A stretch of DNA of 9,127 bases from JAHJRJ01 sp037443685 (lineage in GTDB: Bacteria; Bacteroidota; Ignavibacteria; UBA10030; BY39): contig JBBINX010000084.1 in the NCBI GenBank assembly GCA_037443685.1, positions 1 through 9,127 on the forward strand. Direction: 5' to 3'. The notes under the pieces were generated by a model, which saw only the letters and a list, made by a program, of their open reading frames with translations, was not told the origin of the DNA and ran no database searches. Positions within the stretch are counted from its first letter, which is position 1, and the number at the start of each line of letters is the position of its first letter. Both the position numbers and the translations under genes were made by a program. Of the stretch, positions 1-7,583 are shown one piece after another.

Positions 1-12
1 TAACTTTAGAAT

Positions 13-72
13 GTCCAACGTTCTTATACCTGACATTTCTATTGGACGTTTTAACTGACATTTCTACTGACC
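13..72. repeat. Imperfect direct and inverted repeats at the left edge
   Basis: The 12-mer CTGACATTTCTA occurs at 30-41 and again at 55-66, 25 bp apart, and a further CTGAC follows at 67-71. Each 12-mer is preceded by a related CGTT-rich stretch (from 19 and from 47), so the unit is an imperfect repeat of about 20-23 bp. GTCCAA at 13-18 is also the inverted complement of TTGGAC at 42-47. These could be regulator binding sites upstream of tpl, or the outer repeats of an insertion sequence lying left of the window. The window edge prevents a decision. Confidence 0.55.
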
Positions 73-149
73 TACAACAAAATATTTTTTTATCCTATAA
101 ACTATACATCATTTTTAGACTTTTTCAACCTTGCAATTATTCTTTTTCA

Positions 150-178
150 TTGGAATGTTTCCCGATTTTCCATATATT
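150..178 (+). promoter_or_regulatory. Putative sigma70-like promoter for the tpl operon
   Basis: TTGGAA at 150-155 and TATATT at 173-178 are separated by 17 bp, which matches a -35/-10 arrangement. Transcription would start near 185, giving a leader of about 65-70 nt. The surrounding DNA is very AT-rich, so chance matches are likely. No TyrR-type palindrome is evident. The rest of 73-252 shows no gene. Confidence 0.35.
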
Positions 179-240
179 ATCAGTAATTTTATTCATTTTA
201 CTTTTCTTTCGATAAAACACTAATAATTTATTAAAATAAT

Positions 241-245
241 AGGAA
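241..245 (+). promoter_or_regulatory. Ribosome binding site of tpl
   Basis: AGGAA lies 7 nt before the ATG at 253 and supports that start codon. Confidence 0.6.
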
Positions 246-252
246 TTTTTTT

Positions 253-1638
253 ATGTCTATACAAAAAAGAAGGTCATGGGCTGAACCGTTTAAAATTAAA
301 ATGGTAGAGCCGCTTAAAATGACAACGCACAAAGAACGCGAAACCGCACTCCAAAAAGCCGGCTTCAACACGTTTCTTTTAAGGTCGGAAGATGTTTACA
401 TTGACCTACTCACCGACAGCGGAACTAATGCAATGAGTGAATCGCAATGGGCTGGAATGGTGATGGGAGATGAGGCATACGCCGGAAGTAAAAATTTCTT
501 CCATCTCGAAGACACTGTCCAAAAATACTATGGCTATAAATATTTAGTGCCAACACATCAGGGTAGAGGCGCCGAAAATTTAATTTCTCAAATCTTAATT
601 AAACAGGGTGATTATATTCCGGGGAATATGTATTTTACGACGACACGACTCCATCAGGAACTTGCAGGTGGAAATTTTTACGATGTAATAATTGATGAAG
701 CTCACGACACATCTAGTACTCATCAATTCAAGGGTAATATCGATTTACAAAAGTTGGAGGATTTAATAAAACGAGTCGGGGCAAATAAAGTACCATACGT
801 GAGTGTCGCCGCAACTGTGAATATGGCTGGTGGACAACCGATTTCAATGCAAAATTTGCGACAGGTTCGAGAACTAACATCGAAGTATAACATAAAAATA
901 ATTTTCGATGCTACACGTGCTATAGAGAATGCTTACTTCATCAAAACCCGCGAGCAGGGTTATCAGAATAAAACTATCGAAGAGATTTTACTTGAGATGT
1001 GTTCCTACACAGATGGAGCAACGATGAGTGGAAAAAAAGATCTGCTCGTGAATATCGGTGGATTTCTTGCTCTTAACGATTGGGAATTGTTTGAAGAAGC
1101 TCGCAACCTCGTCGTGGTTTATGAAGGACTCCACACTTACGGCGGGTTAGCAGGTCGCGATATGGAAGCAATGGCTCGTGGTATCGTCGAGGCAGTTCAG
1201 TATGACCACATAAGAGCAAGAATCGGACAAGTAGAATATGTTGGAGACAAACTTATTAAACGCGGCGTGCCAATAGTTCAGCCGATAGGTGGACATGCAA
1301 TATTTTTAGATGCAAAACAAATATTTCCGAATATTCCTCAGATAGAATTCCCAGCCCAAACTCTTGCCGCTGAAATTTATTTAGATTCCGGAATCCGTAC
1401 GATGGAGCGCGGTATAGTTTCAGCAGGACGTAATAAAGACACAGGCGACCATTATTATCCTAAGCTGGAATTGGTTCGTGTGACATTTCCACGCCGTGTT
1501 TATACGCAGGCACACTGTGATGTTACCGTAGAATCTATTATTGATGTTTTCGAAAGAAGAGAATCTATTAAAGGAATGAAAATGGTTTATGAACCCAAAT
1601 ATTTACGCTTCTTTCAAGCAAGGTTTGAGAGGTTATAA
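253..1638 (+). CDS. tpl: Tyrosine phenol-lyase (beta-tyrosinase)
   Basis: A PLP enzyme of 461 aa (family length about 456-471) that splits L-tyrosine into phenol, pyruvate and ammonia in the cytoplasm. Residues align to Citrobacter freundii TPL, from memory, with an offset of +5. F41, Y76, F128, T129, D219, R222, the PLP lysine K262 in MSGKKD, R386 in MERG, R409 and F453 correspond to F36, Y71, F123, T124, D214, R217, K257, R381, R404 and F448. T129 and R386 are the phenol-hydroxyl binders that separate TPL from tryptophanase, which has Ile at the Arg position. The N-terminus (WAEPFKIK, MTTH) resembles the Symbiobacterium enzyme. One active-site change is visible: Leu293 replaces Met288 (EGLHTYGG against EGMPSYGG). 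The stop overlaps the next start, so the transporter is probably co-expressed. Tryptophanase is the main alternative and is unlikely. Confidence 0.93.
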   Translation: MSIQKRRSWAEPFKIKMVEPLKMTTHKERETALQKAGFNTFLLRSEDVYIDLLTDSGTNAMSESQWAGMVMGDEAYAGSKNFFHLEDTVQKYYGYKYLVPTHQGRGAENLISQILIKQGDYIPGNMYFTTTRLHQELAGGNFYDVIIDEAHDTSSTHQFKGNIDLQKLEDLIKRVGANKVPYVSVAATVNMAGGQPISMQNLRQVRELTSKYNIKIIFDATRAIENAYFIKTREQGYQNKTIEEILLEMCSYTDGATMSGKKDLLVNIGGFLALNDWELFEEARNLVVVYEGLHTYGGLAGRDMEAMARGIVEAVQYDHIRARIGQVEYVGDKLIKRGVPIVQPIGGHAIFLDAKQIFPNIPQIEFPAQTLAAEIYLDSGIRTMERGIVSAGRNKDTGDHYYPKLELVRVTFPRRVYTQAHCDVTVESIIDVFERRESIKGMKMVYEPKYLRFFQARFERL

Positions 1639-3170
1639 TGAATAAAATATCAACTTTTTTCTCCAACTTATTTAAACGTTCTTTAGATATTGTCGAAAAA
1701 ACTGGAAACGCACTTCCACACCCCGCAACTCTGTTTGGGTTACTTGCTGTTTTGGTAGCAATCGCCTCAGCTATCGGCTATCACATCGGATTAACCGCGG
1801 TGCATCCATCGAATGGGACGATCGTTACAGTTACGAATTTACTGAGTGGTGATGGACTCCGCTGGATATACACACATATATTTAAAAATTTTGTTGAGTT
1901 TCCACCACTCGGCATTGTGCTAACAGCAATGATTGGTATCGGGATAGCTGAAGGGTCGGGCTTATTAACTACTCTTATTAAGGCGGTCGTAACGACAGCG
2001 CCCAAACGACTAATTACTGCAACCATTGTATTCGCTGGAGTACTATCGCATACCGCATCAGAAGCCGGGTATGTTATTTTAATCCCACTTGCTGCAATTG
2101 TATTTTTAGCTATAGGCAGACATCCGCTTGCGGGACTCGCAGCAGCTTTTGCTGGAGTTAGCGGGGGGTTCGGTGCTAACTTTATTATAGGTTCAATAGA
2201 CCCGGTTTTAGCGGGGCTAAGTCAATCAGCCGCACAAATTATTGACCCTAATATTCATTTAAACCCGGCAATTAATTTTTATTTTATGTTTGTATCAGGC
2301 ATTTTCATAGTTCTTGCGGGTACATGGGTTACAGAAAAAATAGTAGAACCACGCCTCGGAGAATACAATGGCAGTGCTCAAGCAATCTCCATCGACACGA
2401 TTTCTACCGTTGAAAAAAAGGGGTTGAAGTGGGCAGGCATGAGCATCCTCATAGCTACAATAGCATTTATAATTCTAACCGTTCCGGAGAACGCTTTGCT
2501 TCGCAATCCAGAAACTGGTTCGATTCTAAAATCACCTTTTTTGGAAGGTATGATTACGGCAGTTATGATTTTCTTTTTTATACCAGGTCTCGTATATGGA
2601 CTCGTAGTTAAGACGATTCGGAATGATAAGGAGGCGATAAAACATATTATCAGTTCGATGGGTGGAATGGCGGGTTACATCGTTTTGGTTTTTTTTGCTG
2701 CCCAATTCGTTTATTTCTTTCGGTATAGTAACCTTGGTATAATCCTGGCAATCGATGGCGCTGAATTTTTAAAGTCCATCGGTTTAACAGGAATCTTTCT
2801 TATAATTGGTTTTGTTTTGCTCGCAGCTTTTATTAATATGTTTATGGGAAGCGCATCAGCAAAATGGGCTATTATGGCGCCAGTATTCGTACCAATGTTT
2901 ATGCTCCTTGGTTACCATCCTGCGCTCACACAAGCAGCATTTCGTATAGGCGATTCCGTAACCAACCTGATAACACCTATGATGAGTTACTTCGCTCTTA
3001 TCGTAAGTTTTGCACAAAGGTATAACGATAAGTACGGAATGGGAACAATTATCTCGATGATGCTTCCTTATACATTTATTTTCACACTTCTGTGGATCTT
3101 TTTACTCGTGGTTTGGATATTCTTTGGATTACCTTTAGGACCCGAAGGCTCACTTCACTATTCAAAATGA
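1638..3170 (+). CDS. AbgT-family transporter
   Basis: An inner-membrane carrier of 510 aa, typical length for the AbgT/YdaH/MtrF family. The E. coli member takes up p-aminobenzoyl-glutamate, and MtrF and YdaH have been reported as sulfonamide exporters. The ALPHPATLFG opening (residues 25-34), many hydrophobic helices and the core motifs are visible: D188 in GSIDP, S407 and W410 in MGSASAKW, R436 and D439 in FRIGDS, and P447 in LITPMMSYF. They match the functional residues D193, S417, W420, R446, D449 and P457 of MtrF in order and nearly in spacing. The ATG shares one base with the tpl stop (TAATG), with GAGAGG just upstream, so translation is probably coupled. Next to a tyrosine-degrading enzyme it may carry an aromatic amino acid, an aromatic acyl-amino acid or a product; the direction is not decidable from sequence. 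Confidence 0.9.
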   Translation: MNKISTFFSNLFKRSLDIVEKTGNALPHPATLFGLLAVLVAIASAIGYHIGLTAVHPSNGTIVTVTNLLSGDGLRWIYTHIFKNFVEFPPLGIVLTAMIGIGIAEGSGLLTTLIKAVVTTAPKRLITATIVFAGVLSHTASEAGYVILIPLAAIVFLAIGRHPLAGLAAAFAGVSGGFGANFIIGSIDPVLAGLSQSAAQIIDPNIHLNPAINFYFMFVSGIFIVLAGTWVTEKIVEPRLGEYNGSAQAISIDTISTVEKKGLKWAGMSILIATIAFIILTVPENALLRNPETGSILKSPFLEGMITAVMIFFFIPGLVYGLVVKTIRNDKEAIKHIISSMGGMAGYIVLVFFAAQFVYFFRYSNLGIILAIDGAEFLKSIGLTGIFLIIGFVLLAAFINMFMGSASAKWAIMAPVFVPMFMLLGYHPALTQAAFRIGDSVTNLITPMMSYFALIVSFAQRYNDKYGMGTIISMMLPYTFIFTLLWIFLLVVWIFFGLPLGPEGSLHYSK

Positions 3171-3201
3171 TATAAGGAATTTATAAAAACGGGAGTATTC
3201 A

Positions 3202-3660
3202 ATGGATAATTTTCTTGTCATTAAACCTGCTGAATTAAAAGATGCAGAAAACATAATAAAATTCAACGCAGCTATGGGAAGAGAAACCGAAGACACGCAG
3301 TTGAATATGGATATCTTAAAATGCGGCGTTCACTCTGTGTTAATAGATAAAAATAAAGGTCGCTATTTCGTCGCCTTGATGGATAGAAAAATTGTCGGTC
3401 AATTATTGATTACTTATGAGTGGAGTGATTGGCGTTGCGGGTTCTTCTGGTGGATACAGAGCGTTTACGTTCTGCCGGAATTTAGAGAGCGAGGCGTCTT
3501 TAAAAATTTATACAAACATATTTACGACCTCGCTCACGCTGATAAAAGTGTCTGCGGTTTACGCTTGTACGTCGATAAAAATAATGAACGGGCTAAAAAG
3601 GTGTACGAATATTTAGGCATGTCGAAATCACATTACGACATGTTCGAAGTAGAATTTTAA
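3202..3660 (+). CDS. GNAT-family N-acetyltransferase
   Basis: A 152-residue single-domain GNAT protein. The N-terminal beta-alpha unit (LVIKPAELKDAENI, residues 5-18) is followed by the core strand WWIQSVYVLPEF (83-94) and the acetyl-CoA loop RERGVF (95-100). After these comes the C-terminal LRLYVDKNNERAKKVYEYLGM segment (120-140), where Asn and Tyr are typical of the fold. In the pyrophosphate loop the last Gly/Ala of the usual R/Q-x-x-G-x-G/A is Phe, which I believe is normal in the subfamily with a WWIQSVYV strand. A good ribosome site, GGGAG, lies 6 nt before the ATG. The gene starts 31 nt after the transporter stop and is probably the last gene of the tpl operon. Its substrate (small amine, amino acid or protein) cannot be told from sequence. 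Confidence 0.85.
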   Translation: MDNFLVIKPAELKDAENIIKFNAAMGRETEDTQLNMDILKCGVHSVLIDKNKGRYFVALMDRKIVGQLLITYEWSDWRCGFFWWIQSVYVLPEFRERGVFKNLYKHIYDLAHADKSVCGLRLYVDKNNERAKKVYEYLGMSKSHYDMFEVEF

Positions 3661-3713
3661 TAATAGTTAGCGCCAAAATTCTAATATCGAATTTTTTCAT
3701 GTATTAAAATTCT
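3651..3713. terminator. Nested inverted repeat between convergent operons, possible bidirectional terminator
   Basis: AGAATTTTAATA at 3651-3662 is the exact reverse complement of 3702-3713. Inside it, AAAATTC at 3675-3681 pairs with GAATTTT at 3689-3695 around a 7-nt loop, and T residues continue to 3697 on the plus strand. The stems are AT-only or nearly so and would be weak. The outer arms include the Glu-Phe-stop codons of both convergent genes, so part of the symmetry comes from both proteins ending in EF. Confidence 0.35.
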
Positions 3714-4573
3714 TGGGCTACTTCACATAATAATTTCATATTCATTTTATCCTCCATCATATCTACACCTTTCGGTGTCTCTAAAATCTTTGGAATCTTA
3801 CTCAGTCTTTTATCTCTCATTATATATCCGAACGCATCTTTGCCTATAGCTCCTTTACCAATATGTTCATGTCGATCAACTCGTGAACCAAATTCTTTCT
3901 TCGAATCGTTACAATGGATTACGACGAGTCGTTCTAAACCAATAACAGCGTCGAATTCATTAAACGTCTTTATATACTCTGATTCGGTTCGTATGTCGTA
4001 ACCAGCAGAAAAGATATGGTTTGTGTCCAAACAAACTGCTATTCGTTTAGCATCGTCCACACTGTCGATAATCTTTCTCAGATGTTCGAACTTATATCCA
4101 ACTGCCGTTCCTTGTCCTGCCGTTGTTTCAAGAACACTTTTGACTTTAAATCGAAGTGTCTGCTCGTGTGCCATATTCAAAGATTCTACAATTTTTTTGA
4201 TACCCTCTGACTCACCAGCACCAACATGAGAACCTGGATGAAATATTAGATATGGAATACCCAAAACTTCGCATCGTTGTAGTTCATCTATAAAAGCGTG
4301 ACGCGATCTTTTTAGAAGTTCATTCTCAGCAGCACAAAGGTTTATGAGATAGGAATCGTGAGCAGCAACCGGATGAATTTTAGATTTTCTTTCAGCAGCT
4401 TTATATAATTTTAACTCTTCATCTGTTATTGGTTTTGATTTCCACTGATTGCTACTCTTTGTGAATATTTGAATTGTCTTGCAGCCGATACTTGCCCCGC
4501 GTTCAAAAGCTAAATGCAATCCACCCGCAATCGACATGTGCAGCCCGATGAGAAGATTTTTAGTTAGCGTCAT
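3704..4573 (-). CDS. nfo: Endonuclease IV (AP endonuclease, Nfo family)
   Basis: A 289-aa TIM-barrel DNA repair enzyme (E. coli Nfo is 285 aa) that cuts the backbone 5' of abasic sites using three zinc ions. The nine metal ligands of the family are all present: H72 (AHDSYLIN), H112 (FHPGS), E149 (LETTAGQG), D183 and H186 (LDTNH), H220 (VIHCND), D233 and H235 (DRHEHIGKG) and E265 (LETPKG). The N-terminal LIGLHMSIAGG motif fixes the start within a few residues, and GGA lies 8 nt before the ATG. The start lies 14 bp inside the end of the peptidase gene, so translation is probably coupled. It is the last gene of a minus-strand operon of envelope genes, an odd setting for a repair enzyme. It appears intact and catalytically competent. 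Confidence 0.94.
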   Translation of the reverse strand: MTLTKNLLIGLHMSIAGGLHLAFERGASIGCKTIQIFTKSSNQWKSKPITDEELKLYKAAERKSKIHPVAAHDSYLINLCAAENELLKRSRHAFIDELQRCEVLGIPYLIFHPGSHVGAGESEGIKKIVESLNMAHEQTLRFKVKSVLETTAGQGTAVGYKFEHLRKIIDSVDDAKRIAVCLDTNHIFSAGYDIRTESEYIKTFNEFDAVIGLERLVVIHCNDSKKEFGSRVDRHEHIGKGAIGKDAFGYIMRDKRLSKIPKILETPKGVDMMEDKMNMKLLCEVAQEF

Positions 4574-6080
4574 ATTTGATTTCCAGGTTCTCTAATGGTT
4601 CATCAAAGATCGTCTTACTAACTGAAAATATATACCATCCCTCCGTACTCGCAGATTGTATCGTGGTCGTTGAAAACGCTGAGATATAATTCGCAATCAA
4701 ATTATTCGTGTAGAGATTGTATATTGATATTTCGTTTTTGCTACATATGATAATATATTTCTCGCCTTGATATCGTTTACCAGGAAAGATTTCATAAAAT
4801 TTTTTGCTTCGATAATCTAAAAGTCGGCTCTGCGGTGTAAGAAATAAAGCGTCCTTCATTTTTATGGTATAATTACTTTGCTGCCAATATTGATTGTTTC
4901 CTTTATCGAGCGTAATAGATGCGAATCGTAGAGAATCAGATAGAAATTTCTTCAATTCATTTTCAAGTGGAAGTATATTTTCGCTGATAACCATGCTATC
5001 AACACTTTTTTCATGGCCGCTGTATGAACGGTATAACTGTGCGTATTGCTTAAATCCCAAACGATCAAGCAAAAAAGCGGAATATAATCCAGCTACCGGA
5101 TATGTTATGGAAGCATCTTGTTCGATAAATGTTTTACGACTAAGAAGCTTCTTGTATGTGCAAAAACCTGATGTTTCTAAATAACGTCCGGTATTTAGAA
5201 CAACTTGCGCTTCTAATCCTCCTCTTCCTCCGAGTGCGGTCGCAATTCCTTCTTGAAAAAATGGATGTGTATAGAGAGGGATTGATTCAAATTTAAAGTT
5301 CATTAATAGATGCACTAATTCATGATAATGACAATTATATGTTGTTACCACGTAATCATAGGCAATTATTGTAATTCCCCGAGTGCGAAAACCTGTAACT
5401 TTCTCAATTTCGTCTTCATTCGAACATAAAAAATAATGGATCTTTTCGCTTCTCAAGCGATTCCGCTGCTCGTAGGAATATTCAAACAACCGAGCTACGT
5501 ATTCAATAAATTTTTCAAGACAGTCTATCGCATACCGATTGAACAAAGTTGTATCGCTAATGTGAAATACAAAATTAGAACTCTCAAATTGTTTCCAACT
5601 ACGAGTGTGGTAATATATTGGCGAGACAAGCGACGATTCAGGATCGAAATAGTAATATTTAAAGTAATTACTATTCAAAGCTGATACTTTAATTCGAGAA
5701 TAACCATCATTTAATTCTTCAACGCACACAGAATATGAATTCTTTTCCATTCGCATAATAGATTTTACCGTTTTGTCAATATCAAACCCTATCAGACATT
5801 TATTCCGAACATTTTCATAAGATATTCCCAGTCGGTTGACTCTGCTTGATTCATACCTGGATAAATATGGAAAAATATCAACTGTGTCAAGAACGATGGC
5901 TCGAACAAACTCTTCGGCTCGGTGTTGTGAAACAATCTGACTCGAAGAAACACTGAACAATAAAAATAGAAAATTTAATGTAAATAGAAACATTTGAATC
6001 ATTCTTTTATATATCGTGTTATCTACATTTCGATAACATTTATTATCAGCAAGCACTTTGTGATTATTTCTCTTTTTCAA
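4560..6080 (-). CDS. Secreted or membrane-anchored gluzincin-like metallopeptidase
   Basis: A 506-residue protein I do not recognise as a named gene. A hydrophobic stretch at residues 28-44 after basic residues suggests an uncleaved anchor or a long signal peptide, putting the rest outside the cytoplasm. HELVH at 253-257 gives the zinc histidines and catalytic Glu. E277 in FFQEGIA lies 20 residues after H257, the same ligand spacing as in thermolysin, so this is a gluzincin of the peptidase-MA type. YPVAGLYSAFLLDRLG (327-342) resembles the conserved helix after the site in that group. Residues about 390-506 look strand-rich and are of unknown function. The annotated start is TTG, with GGA 8 nt upstream and a 17-bp overlap with the preceding gene. 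A GTG at 6056 or an ATG at 6002 are alternatives, but the ATG would remove the basic N-region. The substrate is unknown. Confidence 0.72.
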   Translation of the reverse strand: MKKRNNHKVLADNKCYRNVDNTIYKRMIQMFLFTLNFLFLLFSVSSSQIVSQHRAEEFVRAIVLDTVDIFPYLSRYESSRVNRLGISYENVRNKCLIGFDIDKTVKSIMRMEKNSYSVCVEELNDGYSRIKVSALNSNYFKYYYFDPESSLVSPIYYHTRSWKQFESSNFVFHISDTTLFNRYAIDCLEKFIEYVARLFEYSYEQRNRLRSEKIHYFLCSNEDEIEKVTGFRTRGITIIAYDYVVTTYNCHYHELVHLLMNFKFESIPLYTHPFFQEGIATALGGRGGLEAQVVLNTGRYLETSGFCTYKKLLSRKTFIEQDASITYPVAGLYSAFLLDRLGFKQYAQLYRSYSGHEKSVDSMVISENILPLENELKKFLSDSLRFASITLDKGNNQYWQQSNYTIKMKDALFLTPQSRLLDYRSKKFYEIFPGKRYQGEKYIIICSKNEISIYNLYTNNLIANYISAFSTTTIQSASTEGWYIFSVSKTIFDEPLENLEIKYDAN

Positions 6081-6750
6081 ACAGTTTATCCGGCAGGTTT
6101 GTATTTACCGAATACTTAGTAAACGTAATCGTGATTGTGCCCGAACGTGGAAGATGTCCGCGCATACCGTCTGTTCCGCGAGTTTCGGTTTCGTTTTCTC
6201 TCTCTGTTGTTGGGCTCGACAGCATTACTACAATATATGATGGAAGAAAATATTTTTTCTCCACCAAGCCGTAATCGAAAGTAACTTGAACTAACCGGTT
6301 CTCGAAGGCAACACTTTCCATTTTTCGAATCACCCAATTTTGCGAATCGACCCAAAGAAAAATTTGTCTCAGGCGTAATTCGAAATCTTTTGCCGCTAAT
6401 TGAAGTTTAAATGTTTGGCTTCCATTAACAGTATCTTTGCCGATTAAAACCGCATCATAACGGTCGGTATGAAACTGTAACGGATTAAAGCCGAAACCTT
6501 CGCGCGGTATCATTGCATATCCTTCCGATTCCAGATGAAGTTTATCCGGCTGCTTAAAATATATCTTTATTTTCTTCCTTGGAACTCGTAGCCGCTCCAT
6601 CTCTATCGACGTAAATACTTCGGCTGTATAATCTTTGATTTCGTTAAAACGTTCTTCAACCCTGTTGAGTATTTCCCTACCGTTAGGTTGACACAAACTC
6701 GAATAACTTAGCGACAGACAAATAATTAAAATTAACCAAACCTTTTTCAT
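6064..6750 (-). CDS. Secreted LolA-like / outer-membrane lipoprotein-sorting-like protein
   Basis: A predicted 228-aa periplasmic protein. It opens with a clear signal peptide (MKK, then a hydrophobic core to about residue 17). C20 is preceded by Leu, a poor lipobox, so type I cleavage seems likelier than lipidation. After it, REILNRVEERFNEIKDYTA (25-43) and IKIYFKQPDKLHLES (61-75) match the start of LolA/LolB-fold carriers (COG2834-type), with later strands such as QIFLWVDSQNWVIRKME (129-145). A charged, low-complexity loop at about 178-203 (TERENETETRG) interrupts the last strands. The chosen ATG overlaps the permease stop as ATGA and has GGAAGGA 9 nt upstream, so the longer in-frame reading back to 6849 is rejected. 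The neighbouring ABC exporter suggests a periplasmic partner, but actual lipoprotein transport is not shown. Confidence 0.7.
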   Translation of the reverse strand: MKKVWLILIICLSLSYSSLCQPNGREILNRVEERFNEIKDYTAEVFTSIEMERLRVPRKKIKIYFKQPDKLHLESEGYAMIPREGFGFNPLQFHTDRYDAVLIGKDTVNGSQTFKLQLAAKDFELRLRQIFLWVDSQNWVIRKMESVAFENRLVQVTFDYGLVEKKYFLPSYIVVMLSSPTTERENETETRGTDGMRGHLPRSGTITITFTKYSVNTNLPDKLFEKEK

Positions 6751-7583
6751 GATAAAATATCCTTCCGCCGGAAATAGATTACAGTGTACATGAATAAACC
6801 CACACAGTAAGCTATTAAATAAGTAATCCAATTTATTATTTGGTTCCAATTTACAGGATCTTCAAAAGCTTTTCTCCAAACAGAAAAATAACTTGTGAAT
6901 AGGTATGGTTTTACCGGCTCGAAAAATTCTACGGGCATCTCGCTGATAATAAGAAAAATGATTAAAACAGACATCGTTCCGATGATTGGACCGATAGCGT
7001 TTTCAACGAAAGATGAAAAGAAGAAGGCAAGTGATGCAACTACCCACATCCCGCAAAGGGCGCCGATGTATGCAATCGCGAAGCGCCACCAAATCTCGTT
7101 TCCCGGCAGAATTAACAACTCTCTGTCCATTACTAAAAGGTCTCCATCACCGCAGAAAATTAAACCAAGTCCGATACTTAGCACTGCCAAAACGCCGACA
7201 AGTATTGTTGTATAAAAAATTATCGTGAAGTATTTTATAAGAAGAATTTTGGTTCTCGAAATTGGACGACTCAGCAGAATGCGGTACGTACCCGCTGTCG
7301 CTTCACCTGCAAGCATATCGCCTGCGACAAGTGTTATTAAAAAGGGGATATGGACAAAAAGACTATTCATTACAAGATGAGCAATAAACCACGCATTAAA
7401 AAGATTGCCTACAAAAATAAAATCTCGCTGCAAATTCCGCGTAGCATTGTTGACGAAGTTACCACCTTCTAACTTAAACGCTAATATCATTAAAGGGATA
7501 ACAACGGCGAGTGTGATGAACCCGATATATGTTCTCCACTTCTTAAAAATTTTGTGAGATTCGAGAACAAATATTTTAAACAT
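6747..7583 (-). CDS. ABC-2 type transporter permease
   Basis: A 278-aa integral membrane protein with about six hydrophobic helices (roughly residues 18-36, 65-88, 117-144, 167-190, 196-214 and 249-270), the standard topology of ABC-2 export permeases. GDMLAGEATAGTYRILLSRPISRTKIL (split here for reading: GDMLAGEATAGTY at 88-100, RILLSRPISRTKIL at 101-114) is the conserved cytoplasmic segment linking helices 2 and 3, seen in NatB/BcrB-like permeases. GAAGGAA lies 6 nt before the ATG. The gene overlaps the ATPase end by 8 bp and its TGA overlaps the next ATG, so it forms a pair with the ATPase. The exported substrate is unknown; a lipid, peptide or ion role would all fit the family. Confidence 0.88.
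   Translation of the reverse strand: MFKIFVLESHKIFKKWRTYIGFITLAVVIPLMILAFKLEGGNFVNNATRNLQRDFIFVGNLFNAWFIAHLVMNSLFVHIPFLITLVAGDMLAGEATAGTYRILLSRPISRTKILLIKYFTIIFYTTILVGVLAVLSIGLGLIFCGDGDLLVMDRELLILPGNEIWWRFAIAYIGALCGMWVVASLAFFFSSFVENAIGPIIGTMSVLIIFLIISEMPVEFFEPVKPYLFTSYFSVWRKAFEDPVNWNQIINWITYLIAYCVGLFMYTVIYFRRKDILS

Noticed and set aside
13..72. CRISPR array
   Set aside because: The repeats are too short and imperfect, only two full copies exist, and there are no unique spacers of regular size or cas genes.
73..252. TyrR-type operator upstream of tpl
   Set aside because: No TGTAAA-N6-TTTACA-like palindrome is seen in the leader.
253..1638. Tryptophanase (tnaA) as the identity of the first gene
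   Set aside because: The Thr-129 and Arg-386 positions and the MYFTTTR and MERGIVSAGR motifs are those of tyrosine phenol-lyase; tryptophanase has different residues there.
1781..2611. Minus-strand 81-codon and plus-strand 60-codon frames
   Set aside because: Both are shadows inside the AbgT transporter gene.
4894..5684. Plus-strand open frames of 96 and 82 codons
   Set aside because: They are antisense to the metallopeptidase gene, without ribosome sites or recognisable motifs.
6116..6355. Open frame of 79 codons on the minus strand
   Set aside because: It lies wholly within the LolA-like gene in another frame, with Arg/Asn-rich low-complexity translation and no start signal.
6751..6849. 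N-terminal extension of the LolA-like protein to 6849
   Set aside because: The extra 33 residues lie inside the permease gene and would bury the signal peptide. The ATG at 6750 has a strong GGAAGGA site and an ATGA overlap.
6895..7228. Two overlapping plus-strand open frames of 71 and 106 codons
   Set aside because: They are antisense to the permease gene and have basic, low-complexity translations without recognisable domains.
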